The notes: a model not told the origin generated them from the letters alone. Positions 10,001-18,651 are shown, counted from the first letter of the stretch. The stretch is DNA of 64,000 bases from Clostridia bacterium (GCA_017416485.1 JAFQCH010000009.1:1-64000), one strand, 5' to 3'. Numbers and translations: made by a program.

Positions 10001-10832
10001 GAATGAAGACGGCGCACTTTCCGACAAGCAGGTTGAATGGCTTAAGAAGGATGTTGCCGCAACGGATGCCGACTGGATCATTATGCAGATGCACGCTTCT
10101 GTTTTCTCGCAGGGTTCGCATTACGGCGAAGATGATATTGTTGCGTTGCGCGAGCAACTGCTGAAGATTATGCTGGATCTGGATATTGACATTGTTCTTT
10201 CGGGCCATGACCATGTTTATCTGCGCACCATCCCTGTTGGTCATTTCGGCGCCAGCCCTGAAACCGAAACAGTCAGCATCATCGGCAAAGACGGCATTGA
10301 ATACACCGCAACCCTCGATACGGAAGGTACCGTATTCGTGTGCGGCGGCAGCAGCGGCGTAAAGAGCTACACTCCTGCCGAATTCGGCGAAACAGCCGAA
10401 TTTTTCCCGAACAACTATTATGCCTATCCGCTAACAGACGAACAGCAGGTTGAAGCACCTATGTTCTCTGCCGTCACCATTGACGGAACCACATTGACCT
10501 TTGCCGCATACACTTACGATGCAAACGGCGAACTGTATGTTTGCGACAAAACAGCCCTGTCCAAAACAAAGATCGTTTACATGGGAGGCGATGCGGATGC
10601 AGACGGCGTCTTTGAAGCAAACGATGCAAGAACCGCACTCCGCCTTTCTGTCGGTCTTGATTGGTCCACGGTTTCCGACCTGACTCTGCTTGCCGCTGAT
10701 TTCAACGGTGACGGAAAGATTCTTGCTGACGACGCAAGAAGAATTCTGCGTTGCAGTGTCGGACTTGAAGATCTTGCACTGGTTGAAGTGAGAAGCATTT
10801 TCAAGGGCGAACTTGACAGCCGTTACGAATAA
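7050..10832 (+). CDS. Secreted protein with two metallophosphoesterase domains and a dockerin
   Basis: A 1260-residue exported protein with a Sec signal peptide (about 1-33). The first calcineurin-like phosphoesterase domain shows ISDIHYYA, TGDLTLNG, ANGNHDINN and SGHHHVSD. A long helical region of unknown function follows. A fibronectin-like domain (LQPDSTYYYRIGD) then leads into a purple-acid-phosphatase-type domain with FTDTQS, HTGDFVDHGD, TAGNHEAYG and SGHDHVYLR. The C-terminus carries two dockerin-type calcium loops (DADADGVFEANDARTALR and DFNGDGKILADDARRILR). The likely role is phosphate release from extracellular esters; the substrate is unknown. The ATG follows AAGGAGG and lies 11 bp after the pseudokinase gene, so the two are probably co-transcribed. 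Confidence 0.88.
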   Translation: MKKQSLKSKLRSVLAAVLCVVLCMAGLPVAAVAVDTKAVPQALQLATISDIHYYAAELAPHEDDANYNDFLTKLLCSNVNYKTLDYILDKTFTSLEAQSIANGLKYVVLTGDLTLNGEKQGHEALAEKLHAFEERTGLQVIVANGNHDINNSKAASYSNVEVQKTTPQDFMEIYYEFGFSDAYHTFIDYKSVEDKQSIASKAGMLSYSVQLEEGYRLIMLDAGHYSADVTEDGTDEHETSGGVTEELLAWLLNEIEDAKANGEIPLMATHWNMSGANYLHEFITVGFVIDEHYKLQEILADAGLHYVFSGHHHVSDIDITYSDKGEPMYSIITPTLTEFPAAYRVTAFDYDAQDESITATFNTYEVDGSRTKELNLAYTGEMPYSVTVFKNQYANGDSAYYLMRLVRNALLPFVDQIREAGSIIPFIEEMMEIDLEATLNELLKGGIVFSDFELFTAKNIMRFLKDLDIQICKLLLVDPEKTFDEVIEPAVVKLLSLQMSEVPCTKFIDTLGFGSAERGGTLADLFMSVMYYMYAGNEDISDDAFMQDALANMKSGKIIAPFVETIIEAVVDDVVLDTLLANLEVNLTKLFAGTDFDVIPEFDTLNSLYYIIVALVDAGVFDYLVKDKEATFKNVMRSLFDALMMALEGKPDTSYLHLLEIVLDLANLKYGSSIEEVIDYLLDEYVLADSMLEGVGGMMWTVVDSFCNDEDRDNNVTYVYDGPIEITPTQDEMQIPALISVTFGDDSASAFNLSWYTKYNVPGTDIELYKTDSEPVFKGKNSIPDGVGIKTATTEEVREFKGVDVGVIGVMTVQRDVYRHVIQLTNLQPDSTYYYRIGDANLGYWSETGTLHTAAGDDSAFTFFHFTDTQSVIEEQYNVWGKLLDDALEIYPDSEFIAHTGDFVDHGDNFLQWKWGLNAASDNLLNMPLMPTAGNHEAYGTYAIDNYFSLSDGNVAIPQYTDTGVYYSYDYNNAHFIVLNTNNQNEDGALSDKQVEWLKKDVAATDADWIIMQMHASVFSQGSHYGEDDIVALREQLLKIMLDLDIDIVLSGHDHVYLRTIPVGHFGASPETETVSIIGKDGIEYTATLDTEGTVFVCGGSSGVKSYTPAEFGETAEFFPNNYYAYPLTDEQQVEAPMFSAVTIDGTTLTFAAYTYDANGELYVCDKTALSKTKIVYMGGDADADGVFEANDARTALRLSVGLDWSTVSDLTLLAADFNGDGKILADDARRILRCSVGLEDLALVEVRSIFKGELDSRYE

Positions 10833-10867
10833 CCGACATTATATAATATTACATTATATATAGCAGA

Positions 10868-10897
10868 CAACCCCGGGATTTCCCGGGGTTGTTATTT
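10868..10897. terminator. bidirectional terminator
   Basis: A GC-rich hairpin, CAACCCCGGGA-TT-TCCCGGGGTTG (10868-10891), lies between the convergent ends of the phosphoesterase gene and the M23 gene, with a short T-rich stretch on the plus-strand side. Confidence 0.75.
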
Positions 10898-10900
10898 TGA

Positions 10901-11692
10901 TTATTCGTCCGTTCCGCCTCTTCCCATGACTTCCAAGGGGTCTGCAATTTCGCCGTTCATTCGCATTTCATAATGCAGGTGGCAGCCTTCCTTTGCTTCA
11001 ACGGGAATTTTGCCGAGCACACCGACTGTTTCCCCTTGTTTGACGGTATCACCGACCGCAAGGGTGATGCTGTCAAACTGTAAGCCGCAGTATTTAGCCG
11101 TGGCGCCGTTGCCGAAATCCAGTTCAATGACACCGCCCCATGAGGCATCCTCATAAACAGCTGTAACGGTTGCATCCGCCGCAGCCACAACGCTGTCGCC
11201 TTCTTTACCGCCGAAGTCCACACCGTTATGGGTTCGCCAATCGTTCATGGTATCCGAAAATACGGGAATACCCATGCTGAAATCCTTAACAATATCCGTT
11301 CCTGCAGGCAACATATATTCTTTTTTCACCGATGCGGGCCCGTCCACAGGTTTGCCGTCCACAGCAACGGTTTGGGTGGCATCCTCGGTTGTGTTGCCAA
11401 AAACCGCATCTGCAAAACTGCTTTCTTCTTCAAAAATCGAATCGGCAAGGGATGCAAATTCATCAGGAGTCCAGCCGACATTCGCGGTAGACTTCTCAAC
11501 ATCCTGCGGGACGGTTTCAATGGCATGCGAGGTTGCAGGATCCTGACTTGTTCCCATTTGCGCCAGGGGATCCTCTTTGTCTGTTGCAACCTGTGCAATT
11601 GCACCCAAGGCCAGCGCAAACGCACAAGCACCGAGTAAAATAAAGGCATTACGGCGATTTTTGCCGTTCTTTTTTTCTGTATCGTTAATCAT
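10901..11692 (-). CDS. SpoIIQ-like membrane-anchored M23 metallopeptidase
   Basis: A bitopic protein with a short cytoplasmic N-terminus, one membrane helix (about residues 16-36), an extracytoplasmic linker and a C-terminal LytM/M23 domain. The zinc ligands look intact: HNGVDFG supplies the HxxxD motif and CHLHYEM the HxH motif. In sporulating Clostridia, SpoIIQ of this type pairs with SpoIIIAH across the forespore membranes. That role is inferred from architecture, and a vegetative wall hydrolase is the alternative. A GTG at 11704 overlaps the GGAGG ribosome-binding site, so the ATG at 11692 is the likelier start (263 residues). It is divergent from lexA. Confidence 0.8.
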   Translation of the reverse strand: MINDTEKKNGKNRRNAFILLGACAFALALGAIAQVATDKEDPLAQMGTSQDPATSHAIETVPQDVEKSTANVGWTPDEFASLADSIFEEESSFADAVFGNTTEDATQTVAVDGKPVDGPASVKKEYMLPAGTDIVKDFSMGIPVFSDTMNDWRTHNGVDFGGKEGDSVVAAADATVTAVYEDASWGGVIELDFGNGATAKYCGLQFDSITLAVGDTVKQGETVGVLGKIPVEAKEGCHLHYEMRMNGEIADPLEVMGRGGTDE

Positions 11693-11780
11693 CAAAACGA
11701 ACACCTCCGATGCAAGTTTTGCCCTTTGCGGGATAAATATGCAACAGAAGATTTTTTTGAAAAAATTTTTTCAAATTTTA

Positions 11781-11820
11781 CAAACAAATGTTTGCTTTTT
11801 AAAAACATTTGTGCTATACT
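11781..11820 (+). promoter_or_regulatory. lexA promoter with SOS box
   Basis: The -35 TTGCTT (11792-11797) and -10 TATACT (11815-11820) are 17 bp apart. CAAACAAATGTTTG (11781-11794) is an inverted repeat matching the Gram-positive LexA box pattern CGAAC-N4-GTTCG with one change in each half. It overlaps the -35, as expected for autorepression. Confidence 0.8.
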
Positions 11821-11869
11821 GTATTTAAGTAATAAGATTTTTGATTCTTTTTACAGAAAGGAGTTTTCC

Positions 11870-12460
11870 ATGAAAGATTTAAACGCAACACAGAAAAAGA
11901 TTTACGAATATCTTTCTGAACGTTCACAAAACGGTGTTCCGCCTTCGGTGCGCGAAATCGGCGCGGCTGTGGGGTTGAAATCCACCTCTTCCGTGCAGGC
12001 AAATCTGGATGCACTCGAAGAAGCCGGCTACATTGAGCGCGACCCCATGCTCAAGCGCTCTATCCGTGTGCGCGGAAACAGTGCGACTTACACACAGGTT
12101 CCGCTGATCGGCACTGTTACTGCTGGCATGCCCATTCTTGCAGTGGAAACCATTGAAGGCTATATCCCCTACGGCGGCGATGTGTCCAGAGATAAATCTT
12201 TGTTTGCCCTGCGTGTTCGCGGCGACAGCATGATCAATGCCGGCATACTCAATAATGACATTGTGATTGCCGAAAAAACACCGTATGCAACAAATGGCGA
12301 CATTGTTGTTGCCATGCTCAATGATGAAGCCACCGTCAAGCGTTTTTACAAAGAAAACGGGCACTTCCGCCTGCAACCCGAAAACGAGGCATATGAACCG
12401 ATTATTTCGGACGAAATTATCATCCTCGGAAAACTGGTTTCCCTTGTCCGCTATTATTAA
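11870..12460 (+). CDS. lexA: LexA repressor
   Basis: SOS repressor and self-cleaving peptidase. The N-terminal winged helix (1-65) contains PPSVREIGAAVGLKSTSSVQ. The cleavage site is A85-G86 in VTAGMP. The catalytic dyad is S120 (GDSMI) and K157 (TVKRF). At 196 residues it is close to the normal length. The reading frame is open further upstream, but ATG 11870 follows AGAAAGGAG and begins at the conserved N-terminus. A LexA box lies in its own promoter. Confidence 0.97.
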   Translation: MKDLNATQKKIYEYLSERSQNGVPPSVREIGAAVGLKSTSSVQANLDALEEAGYIERDPMLKRSIRVRGNSATYTQVPLIGTVTAGMPILAVETIEGYIPYGGDVSRDKSLFALRVRGDSMINAGILNNDIVIAEKTPYATNGDIVVAMLNDEATVKRFYKENGHFRLQPENEAYEPIISDEIIILGKLVSLVRYY

Positions 12461-12488
12461 ACCTCGTTTTCTGCATCACAAGATATCA

Positions 12489-12520
12489 AAAATCCCTGCC
12501 CGCACGGGCAGGGATTTTTT
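12489..12520 (+). terminator. lexA terminator
   Basis: The hairpin AATCCCTGCCCG-CA-CGGGCAGGGATT ends in a run of T residues, directly after lexA. Confidence 0.9.
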
Positions 12521-12534
12521 GTGCCACACAAGGT

Positions 12535-15500
12535 TTATGCCATGCCAAATGATTTCTTCAAGAAGAGAATCAATTTGTCAAAGAAGGCTTTGAGTTTATC
12601 AAAAAGAGACATGATTACATCCAAAGGACCGCCTTCGTCTTTGTCTGCAGGAGGCTGTTCACCTTCGTCACCATCTGCGCCTTCGCCGGGTTCGCCGGGT
12701 TCACCGCTTTCACCGCTTTCATCGTCATCGTCTGCGGGCGGATCTTGTTTTTCACCCAAGCTGCCGATCAAATCGATGATAATACCGAGGTCATCAACAC
12801 TCTTAATAGAGCCGAGAATGGCAACAAGTTCCAGAATGGTAATGCCGGAATCTGCAAGCAGATCCACAAGGGTAGTGGAAAGATCGGTCACTTTGGTAAC
12901 CAGATGATAGAGCACAAGCAATACTATATCGGCGCTGTCAAAATCTTCCATCATTCCGCCGAGTTCACCAAGCAAAATGCTTACGGTTTCTTTATCATAC
13001 TCATCAAGCTTGGGCGAAATATTAAACAACAAAGCAAGCAAAGCACTCAGATTGCCGTCAACAAAGAAAACAGAAACAGCAAGACGCAGCAGAACAGTCA
13101 GCAGATCACCGCCGTCTGAAGCATTCAAACGAACAACCTTGCGCCCTTCCTTGGAAGAAAATCGTTCCAAACTGCCCGTACACAAGGTATAGAAATCAAT
13201 ATAGGGCAAGGTCAGCAAAATATCTTCTGTTGTCACATTGCCGTTCTCATCCGTAACTTCTCTTGTGCCGATTACGATTGTTTCACCGAGCACAGAACTG
13301 ATCAGTGCATCGGCAACCGTGTTGAAGTTGATTTGCAACGGAAGATTCAGATTCAGTTTCACCCCAGCGAAAGAAATATCGGAAAACAGTTCATCAAGGA
13401 TGTCATACATATTAACAACAGGCTTTGCAATATCAAACAACACATAAACAACATGCAGCAAATTGTTGATCAGGTCATTGATTGCACCCGTTGACATAAC
13501 AAACATCAGATTGGGCAACAGATTGAAAACAGTTGCAATGGGGGTTTCAATCAATTTATCAACCAACCCTAAAACGGGACTGAGCAGGTAGTAGAATGTG
13601 TTGCATTCTGCACGATCGGGATTGGTTTCTTTTTGCAGAATCGTCTGCTCATAGTATGTTTTGTATGTAAGAATCTTTTCTGCGGGGCAAGTCAACAATT
13701 CAAGCAATGCAATAAAAGCATACTGATAGCCCGCATAAGACGGCAAGCAAGCAAAATCAAATGCCTGCAAAGGCTGATCAAGCAGCAGGTATTCAAACAG
13801 GAAAGAAATGGGCGACAACAGTGCAGAAAGCACACGGATAAAGGTTTCACCCTTGTCCTTTGCCTTGTCTACACCCCAGTCAAAGCTGACACTCGACTGA
13901 CCGTCATTGAAAACATCGGTCCATGTATTAAATTCTGCCAGATTCTTGTAGGACTGTGCACCGTCAACACTGACATCACCGAGCATTTCGGTAACGCGGG
14001 AAGCAACCAAAGCGGGGGTAATTTCAACACCGAACGAGTGGTCAATCAAAGCAATCAGATCCACGCCGCCCACGGTGCCGTTCACGCCGCAAAGCAACTG
14101 ATAAATCAGGTTAAACAGCTTATTGACCGTTTCATTGGAAATATAGCCGTAAATCAGTTCTCTCAAGTATGCTTCCAGCCCGTTTTCCATTCCTTTTACA
14201 CCAAGCAACCGCAGCACATTGTTCGTGAGCTGATCAAGGTCAGCAACCACTTCGCCGGCCATTTCCGCAGTCCACATGTCGGAATAAACAACCTTGGTAC
14301 CGTAAGTATGATTGGGATTGAGGGTGACACTCCAAAGTGTATCGGTGCGGTAATCAATCGGATTCAAAGAATAGGTATAAGCCTTTTTGTTGTAGTAATT
14401 CCCTTCTTCATTCGGATAAACAAATTCAAGCAATGCGCACAAAGCTTCATCGGGATGCAACATAACATTGCAAACAAAATCTGCAACCGTTACACCCTCA
14501 AACAATTCACTTTCAAGGTTAAGCCCGAAGCATTCAACAAGATAAGGCAGATTCGGATTTGTTACATCAAAGCGATAGCCGATTGCGGTCAGCACATAGC
14601 GCATCAGATACAAAAATGCGTAGCCTGTTTTATTTTCGGTCATTGCGCTGATTTCTGCCAATTTTTCTTCGTTGAGTTTCGGCAAAGAATAAGCAATGCC
14701 GTTATTTACAAAAAGACCTGCAAACTTTTCTGCCAAATGGTTCAAAGAATCAAAGACCTTTGCAGTATCGCCGAGCAGTGTAACAAGATCTGCTCCGCCG
14801 ATAACATCGTCACCGGCTTTGACGGTCAGTTCGATTTTCTTAAGACAAGCAAGCAACGTGCCTTCATTTTCACTGCTGAAGAATTTTGCAAGATCCGGCA
14901 ACAGATCGCAGATGGTTGCGATGGGGTTATAAACAACGATTTCTTCCAACCACATCAGAATCGGCAACAGAATATCTGCAACATAAGTCTCTGTTGTTGC
15001 ACGTGCGGCGTAAACATCGGCAGTATAGTAATAGCCTGCGGTCAGTTCTTCATTGGCACTCGCGGGTGCAAGGCCAAGCACTTCAAACAACGGAATGATC
15101 AGATCTGCATATCCTGTCTGTCCGTCAAATGCAAGAGAGAGATCATCAATATTAAAGCGAAGGGATGTATCGTCATTGCACAGCAGACAAAGTGCGGCAG
15201 CGCGCAAGCCGCTGAATACGGCAGCAAGGGCATCCACAAAGGCATCACGGCTGTTAAGCGGTGTGCCGCCGTTTTTGGTCCAGTCAATTGCTGCCCAATC
15301 GACGGTATTCCAGTCGTTCATGCCGGCATTTTCAAGCGCGATCTTTGCGGCGGGATATTCTGCCAGATCATCTGCAAGTTTACCGGGTGTGAGTGCAACA
15401 ACATCGGATTGCAGAACTGCAGCAAGCTGTTCCGCATCAAAAAGGGCAAGGAAAAGGTTTGCAATTTTCGGATAAACCACCTGCACGATGGTTGTGCAGA

Positions 15501-17025
15501 ACGCATCTGTATACAAAACCTTCTTCACAAAAAGTTCGCCGAGTTGAGCAATGTTGTTGTAAGGCAATGCGGCATCGGGGGCAATACCGAGGAAATCTCT
15601 TACGGCAGCGCCAAAGAAAATATTGCCAAATGCTGTTACATCTTCATTCCGAAGTAACTCGTCAAGTTCCGTTACAACAGAATTCAGTTTTTCAATATCG
15701 GCGGTGTAGGTTACATCACCGCGTACGGTACGAACGGGAATCTGCTGACTGCTTGTCAGAAGATTCTGCAAGGTTTTGATATTGCCGATTGTATCAGCAA
15801 ACAGGTGCAGCACCACAGCATCGGAATAATTGTTGGTCAGCTTTTCGGCATAGCTGCGCAGTGTATAAAGATCCTGCTCGGCAATTGAGAAGGTGCCTTC
15901 CTGCATGGTATTCAATTCATCATCCGCAAACTGCAGGAATTGCGAATCCCATGTTTTGCCGACATAACTGCCATCGATATAGGCATCTGCAGGCACTGAT
16001 GTAAATACAGCATTGAACGCATTGTTGATTGCAATCAGTTCGGGAATGGTTGCAGTGTCTTCCGCTATTGCAGTATACAGATTTGCAGCCTGTCCTGCGG
16101 CATCAGAATCCTGCCCGACAAAAGCAAGTGCAGCGGGCTGTGCACCAAGTGCATATGTTTTGGAATATGCTGCATAAATGTCTGCAAGTTCGGTCGGTTT
16201 GAAGCAATATTGTGCCGTTGAGCCAAGACTGTCGACGCCGCGCTGATAACGGAAGCTGTAAATCCCCGTTGTGATTGCAATGTCAGTATCAGCACAGGTT
16301 GCCAAAGAATCGATTGCCAACAGAACAGTATCCATATCCGTGCGCACAATGAAATCAAATTCATGATACCAGTTTGCAGAGGTTATGTATGTGCCTGTTG
16401 CCATAAAGTAACTGATCACGGTTTCAACATTGTAATATTCATACGCAGACACTTCTGCAAACTTTACACCGCGTTCTGCCAATTGCGCGAAAGTAGGTTG
16501 AGCAACATTTTCGGCAGCCAACTGACGGCAGGCTTCTGCATATGCAGCAAGTTCTGTTTCTGTGGGAGCATAGCGATTGCCGCGTGCATCCACATAAAAT
16601 GCTTCGGCAAACATATCTGCAAAACAGCTTTCAAGATTGCCGAGCACTTCCTTATACAGCAATTCTGCCGTATAAATACCGTTGCCGTAGGTATAGCTCA
16701 TCAAAGATTCGGCAATGTAATAAAAGCGATTTGCAGCCTTCAGAATGGCGCTTTGCGCATTATCTTCGGCATAGACGGTATGATAATACGTAAAAGCACC
16801 CGCTTCGGTATTAAAACCTTCCGTAATCACATCATCAACGACCTGACTTTCAACCTCATAATGGTTCAGATCGCGAACATGTTCGTCTGCAAGCAGAGTT
16901 GCAAGCGCCTTGTACTGTTCTTCATAAGCAACAACAGCAGCCGCTCCGCTGAATGCGGGCAGACAGGCTGTCAGCAACAGAACCGCAGTCAACAATACGC
17001 TCAGGGATTTCTGAAAGAGTTTCAT
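12535..17025 (-). CDS. Very large secreted protein of unknown function (1496 residues)
   Basis: I do not recognise a family. There is a clear Sec signal peptide (residues 1 to about 33). A long, Leu/Ala/Asp/Asn-rich and mostly helical region has recurring segments such as YNPIATICDLLPDLAKFF and ETPIATVFNLLPNLMFV, which suggests diverged internal repeats. An acidic Gly/Glu/Pro/Asp-rich linker (about residues 1425-1465) precedes an amphipathic aromatic tail (LFDKLKAFFDKL, then FLKKSFGMA). No sorting signal, dockerin or enzyme motif is visible. ATG 17025 lies 8 nt after AAGGAG; an upstream GTG overlaps that site and is less likely. The message has a CTGCCCG/CGGGCAG hairpin in its leader (17060-17077). 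Confidence 0.75.
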   Translation of the reverse strand: MKLFQKSLSVLLTAVLLLTACLPAFSGAAAVVAYEEQYKALATLLADEHVRDLNHYEVESQVVDDVITEGFNTEAGAFTYYHTVYAEDNAQSAILKAANRFYYIAESLMSYTYGNGIYTAELLYKEVLGNLESCFADMFAEAFYVDARGNRYAPTETELAAYAEACRQLAAENVAQPTFAQLAERGVKFAEVSAYEYYNVETVISYFMATGTYITSANWYHEFDFIVRTDMDTVLLAIDSLATCADTDIAITTGIYSFRYQRGVDSLGSTAQYCFKPTELADIYAAYSKTYALGAQPAALAFVGQDSDAAGQAANLYTAIAEDTATIPELIAINNAFNAVFTSVPADAYIDGSYVGKTWDSQFLQFADDELNTMQEGTFSIAEQDLYTLRSYAEKLTNNYSDAVVLHLFADTIGNIKTLQNLLTSSQQIPVRTVRGDVTYTADIEKLNSVVTELDELLRNEDVTAFGNIFFGAAVRDFLGIAPDAALPYNNIAQLGELFVKKVLYTDAFCTTIVQVVYPKIANLFLALFDAEQLAAVLQSDVVALTPGKLADDLAEYPAAKIALENAGMNDWNTVDWAAIDWTKNGGTPLNSRDAFVDALAAVFSGLRAAALCLLCNDDTSLRFNIDDLSLAFDGQTGYADLIIPLFEVLGLAPASANEELTAGYYYTADVYAARATTETYVADILLPILMWLEEIVVYNPIATICDLLPDLAKFFSSENEGTLLACLKKIELTVKAGDDVIGGADLVTLLGDTAKVFDSLNHLAEKFAGLFVNNGIAYSLPKLNEEKLAEISAMTENKTGYAFLYLMRYVLTAIGYRFDVTNPNLPYLVECFGLNLESELFEGVTVADFVCNVMLHPDEALCALLEFVYPNEEGNYYNKKAYTYSLNPIDYRTDTLWSVTLNPNHTYGTKVVYSDMWTAEMAGEVVADLDQLTNNVLRLLGVKGMENGLEAYLRELIYGYISNETVNKLFNLIYQLLCGVNGTVGGVDLIALIDHSFGVEITPALVASRVTEMLGDVSVDGAQSYKNLAEFNTWTDVFNDGQSSVSFDWGVDKAKDKGETFIRVLSALLSPISFLFEYLLLDQPLQAFDFACLPSYAGYQYAFIALLELLTCPAEKILTYKTYYEQTILQKETNPDRAECNTFYYLLSPVLGLVDKLIETPIATVFNLLPNLMFVMSTGAINDLINNLLHVVYVLFDIAKPVVNMYDILDELFSDISFAGVKLNLNLPLQINFNTVADALISSVLGETIVIGTREVTDENGNVTTEDILLTLPYIDFYTLCTGSLERFSSKEGRKVVRLNASDGGDLLTVLLRLAVSVFFVDGNLSALLALLFNISPKLDEYDKETVSILLGELGGMMEDFDSADIVLLVLYHLVTKVTDLSTTLVDLLADSGITILELVAILGSIKSVDDLGIIIDLIGSLGEKQDPPADDDDESGESGEPGEPGEGADGDEGEQPPADKDEGGPLDVIMSLFDKLKAFFDKLILFLKKSFGMA

Positions 17026-17239
17026 GCTGTACACTCCTTAAAAATAATATGCTTTCTGCCCGGATTCGGGCAGACTTATCCTTTATTATTATACTTTTTT
17101 TTATAATAAAAAGCAAGCAGTAATCCTGCACAATATATGCGTGTTGCGTAAAATATTTTTTTTGTTTTTTGGTGTTTTTGACGAACAAAAAAGGAGTATG
17201 CTCATTTATCCGTTTCTTGATACAGTCAATATTACTTAA

Positions 17240-17268
17240 TTGACTTTTTATTGCAAATGAGATACAAT
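17240..17268 (+). promoter_or_regulatory. promoter of the dockerin/MBL gene
   Basis: -35 TTGACT (17240-17245) and -10 TACAAT (17263-17268) are 17 bp apart, just upstream of the ATG at 17287. The rest of the 17026-17286 gap holds AT-rich DNA and the leader of the leftward gene. Confidence 0.7.
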
Positions 17269-17286
17269 GTTCAATGGGTGAAATAA

Positions 17287-18489
17287 ATGAAAAAATATAT
17301 TGTTATTATTCTTTGCTTTTTTATGTTACCGCTGTTTGTTCTTTGCGCAGGCGCCGTGCAAATCGGCGATGCGGACGGCAACGGCATTCTGACCTCTGCG
17401 GATGCCCGCCTGGCATTGCGGCATTCTGTGGATCTTGAAAACTTGGATGCAGACGCATTGATTGCCGCCGATGCAGACAATGACAATGCAGTTACCGCCG
17501 CTGATGCACGGCTGATTTTGCGTGAAGTGGTCGGTCTGGAACGTTTCGCAGGGGATTTCCGCATTGATTTTATTGATGTCGGCCAGGCAAAAAGCATTCT
17601 TGTGCAAAACGGCGACATGACCATGCTCGTTGATGCGGGCAATGTGCAGGACGGTGAATTGGTTTGCGATTATCTGTATCATTGCGGTGTTACAAGCCTT
17701 GATTTTGTGGTTTGCACCCATGCGCACGAAGACCATGCGGGTGGGCTTGCCGATGTGATGAATGCCTACACTGTGACACAGGCGGTTTTTGCACCGTCGC
17801 TGACCGCTGATACTGCAAACTACAAAAATTTCCGCGATGCCTGCAAGGCGCAGAAGCTGACACCGATTCATCCAACACTCGGCTCAACCATCTCCTTCGG
17901 GGATTGCGAAATTGAGTTTTTGGGTCCCGCCCTGGCAGATACCACCGACCTGAACGACAGTTCGATCGTGCTGAAGATCACCTATGAGGACACCTCTTTT
18001 CTGCTGACGGGCGATGCGGAAACGGCATCCGAATATGCCATGATCGACGAAGGCTTTGACCTTTCGGCAGATGTGCTCGATGTCGGCCACCACGGCAGCT
18101 CCTCGTCCACCTCTTATGTATTTCTGCGGCAGGTCATGCCCGAATTTGCCGTCATCAGCTGCGGCACGGACAATGACTACGGCCACCCGCACGAAGAAGT
18201 GACAAGCCGCCTTGCGGATGCAAGGGTCATCACCTACAGAACCGACAAACATGGTACAATTCAGGTGATTTCCAACGGCAAGGCACTCGCGTTTTATACC
18301 GACAATGACTTTGAGGCAGATATTCCCGATCCCCCGATTGTTAAGCAATACATCGGCAATATCAACTCCAAAAAGTTCCACCTGCCGACCTGCGGCAACC
18401 TGCCCGCAGAACACAACCGCATTTATTTTGCAAGCCGCGACACAGCGATAGCACAGGGCTATGCCCCCTGCGGCAGCTGCAAACCCTGA
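17287..18489 (+). CDS. Secreted dockerin / metallo-beta-lactamase-fold hydrolase (ComEC-C-terminal-like)
   Basis: The signal peptide (about 1-22) is followed at once by a dockerin-type pair (DADGNGILTSADARLALR and DADNDNAVTAADARLILR, about 24-88). An MBL-fold domain (about 93-330) shows THAHEDHAGG, LLTGDAE and DVGHHGSSSST. This is the arrangement of the stand-alone version of the ComEC competence nuclease domain. The C-terminal 50 residues carry FHLPTCGNLP and APCGSCKP, a paired-cysteine motif like the Ada-type metal-binding tail seen on some secreted nucleases. An extracellular phosphodiesterase or nuclease is likely; the substrate is inferred. The ATG is preceded by a weak GGGTGA ribosome-binding site. 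Confidence 0.85.
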   Translation: MKKYIVIILCFFMLPLFVLCAGAVQIGDADGNGILTSADARLALRHSVDLENLDADALIAADADNDNAVTAADARLILREVVGLERFAGDFRIDFIDVGQAKSILVQNGDMTMLVDAGNVQDGELVCDYLYHCGVTSLDFVVCTHAHEDHAGGLADVMNAYTVTQAVFAPSLTADTANYKNFRDACKAQKLTPIHPTLGSTISFGDCEIEFLGPALADTTDLNDSSIVLKITYEDTSFLLTGDAETASEYAMIDEGFDLSADVLDVGHHGSSSSTSYVFLRQVMPEFAVISCGTDNDYGHPHEEVTSRLADARVITYRTDKHGTIQVISNGKALAFYTDNDFEADIPDPPIVKQYIGNINSKKFHLPTCGNLPAEHNRIYFASRDTAIAQGYAPCGSCKP

Positions 18490-18519
18490 CAATCGACATA
18501 AAAAGACTGCATTGGGCAG

Positions 18520-18548
18520 TTGACAAAAGGCTCACTTCGGTGTAAAAT
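18520..18548 (+). promoter_or_regulatory. promoter of tRNA-Arg
   Basis: -35 TTGACA (18520-18525) and -10 TAAAAT (18543-18548) are 17 bp apart, and the tRNA begins 20 bp after the -10. Confidence 0.8.
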
Positions 18549-18567
18549 AGACGGGCAAAAAAAATGT

Positions 18568-18644
18568 CCGTCCGTGGCGCAGTTGGATAACGCAGCAGAT
18601 TCCGATTCTGAAGATCGGGGGTTCGAATCCCTCCGGGCGGGCCA
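18568..18644 (+). tRNA. tRNA-Arg (anticodon CCG)
   Basis: A 77-nt cloverleaf with encoded CCA. The acceptor stem CCGTCCG pairs with CGGGCGG, with one G-U. The D-arm starts at GCGC and has a C-A mismatch at 13-22. The anticodon loop TTCCGAT gives CCG (reads CGG), and the T-arm is GGGGG-TTCGAAT-CCCTC. The outer pair of the anticodon stem (27-43) is G-A, so the stem is slightly weak, but position 33 is U and 37 is A as expected. Its own promoter and terminator flank it. Confidence 0.9.
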
Positions 18645-18651
18645 AAAAAAA

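Noticed and set aside
8409..10244. 611-codon open frame antisense to the phosphoesterase gene
   Set aside because: It is a codon-bias shadow; the plus-strand frame carries all the metallophosphoesterase motifs.
13633..15657. 674-codon open frame on the plus strand inside the giant secreted gene
   Set aside because: It is a shadow of the opposite-strand coding bias: no ribosome-binding site, Cys/Phe/Gln-rich low-complexity translation and no motif. The minus-strand frame has a signal peptide and a good start.
7050..18489. A cellulosome gene cluster
   Set aside because: Dockerin-type repeats occur in three proteins, but no cohesin, scaffoldin or cellulase is present in the window.
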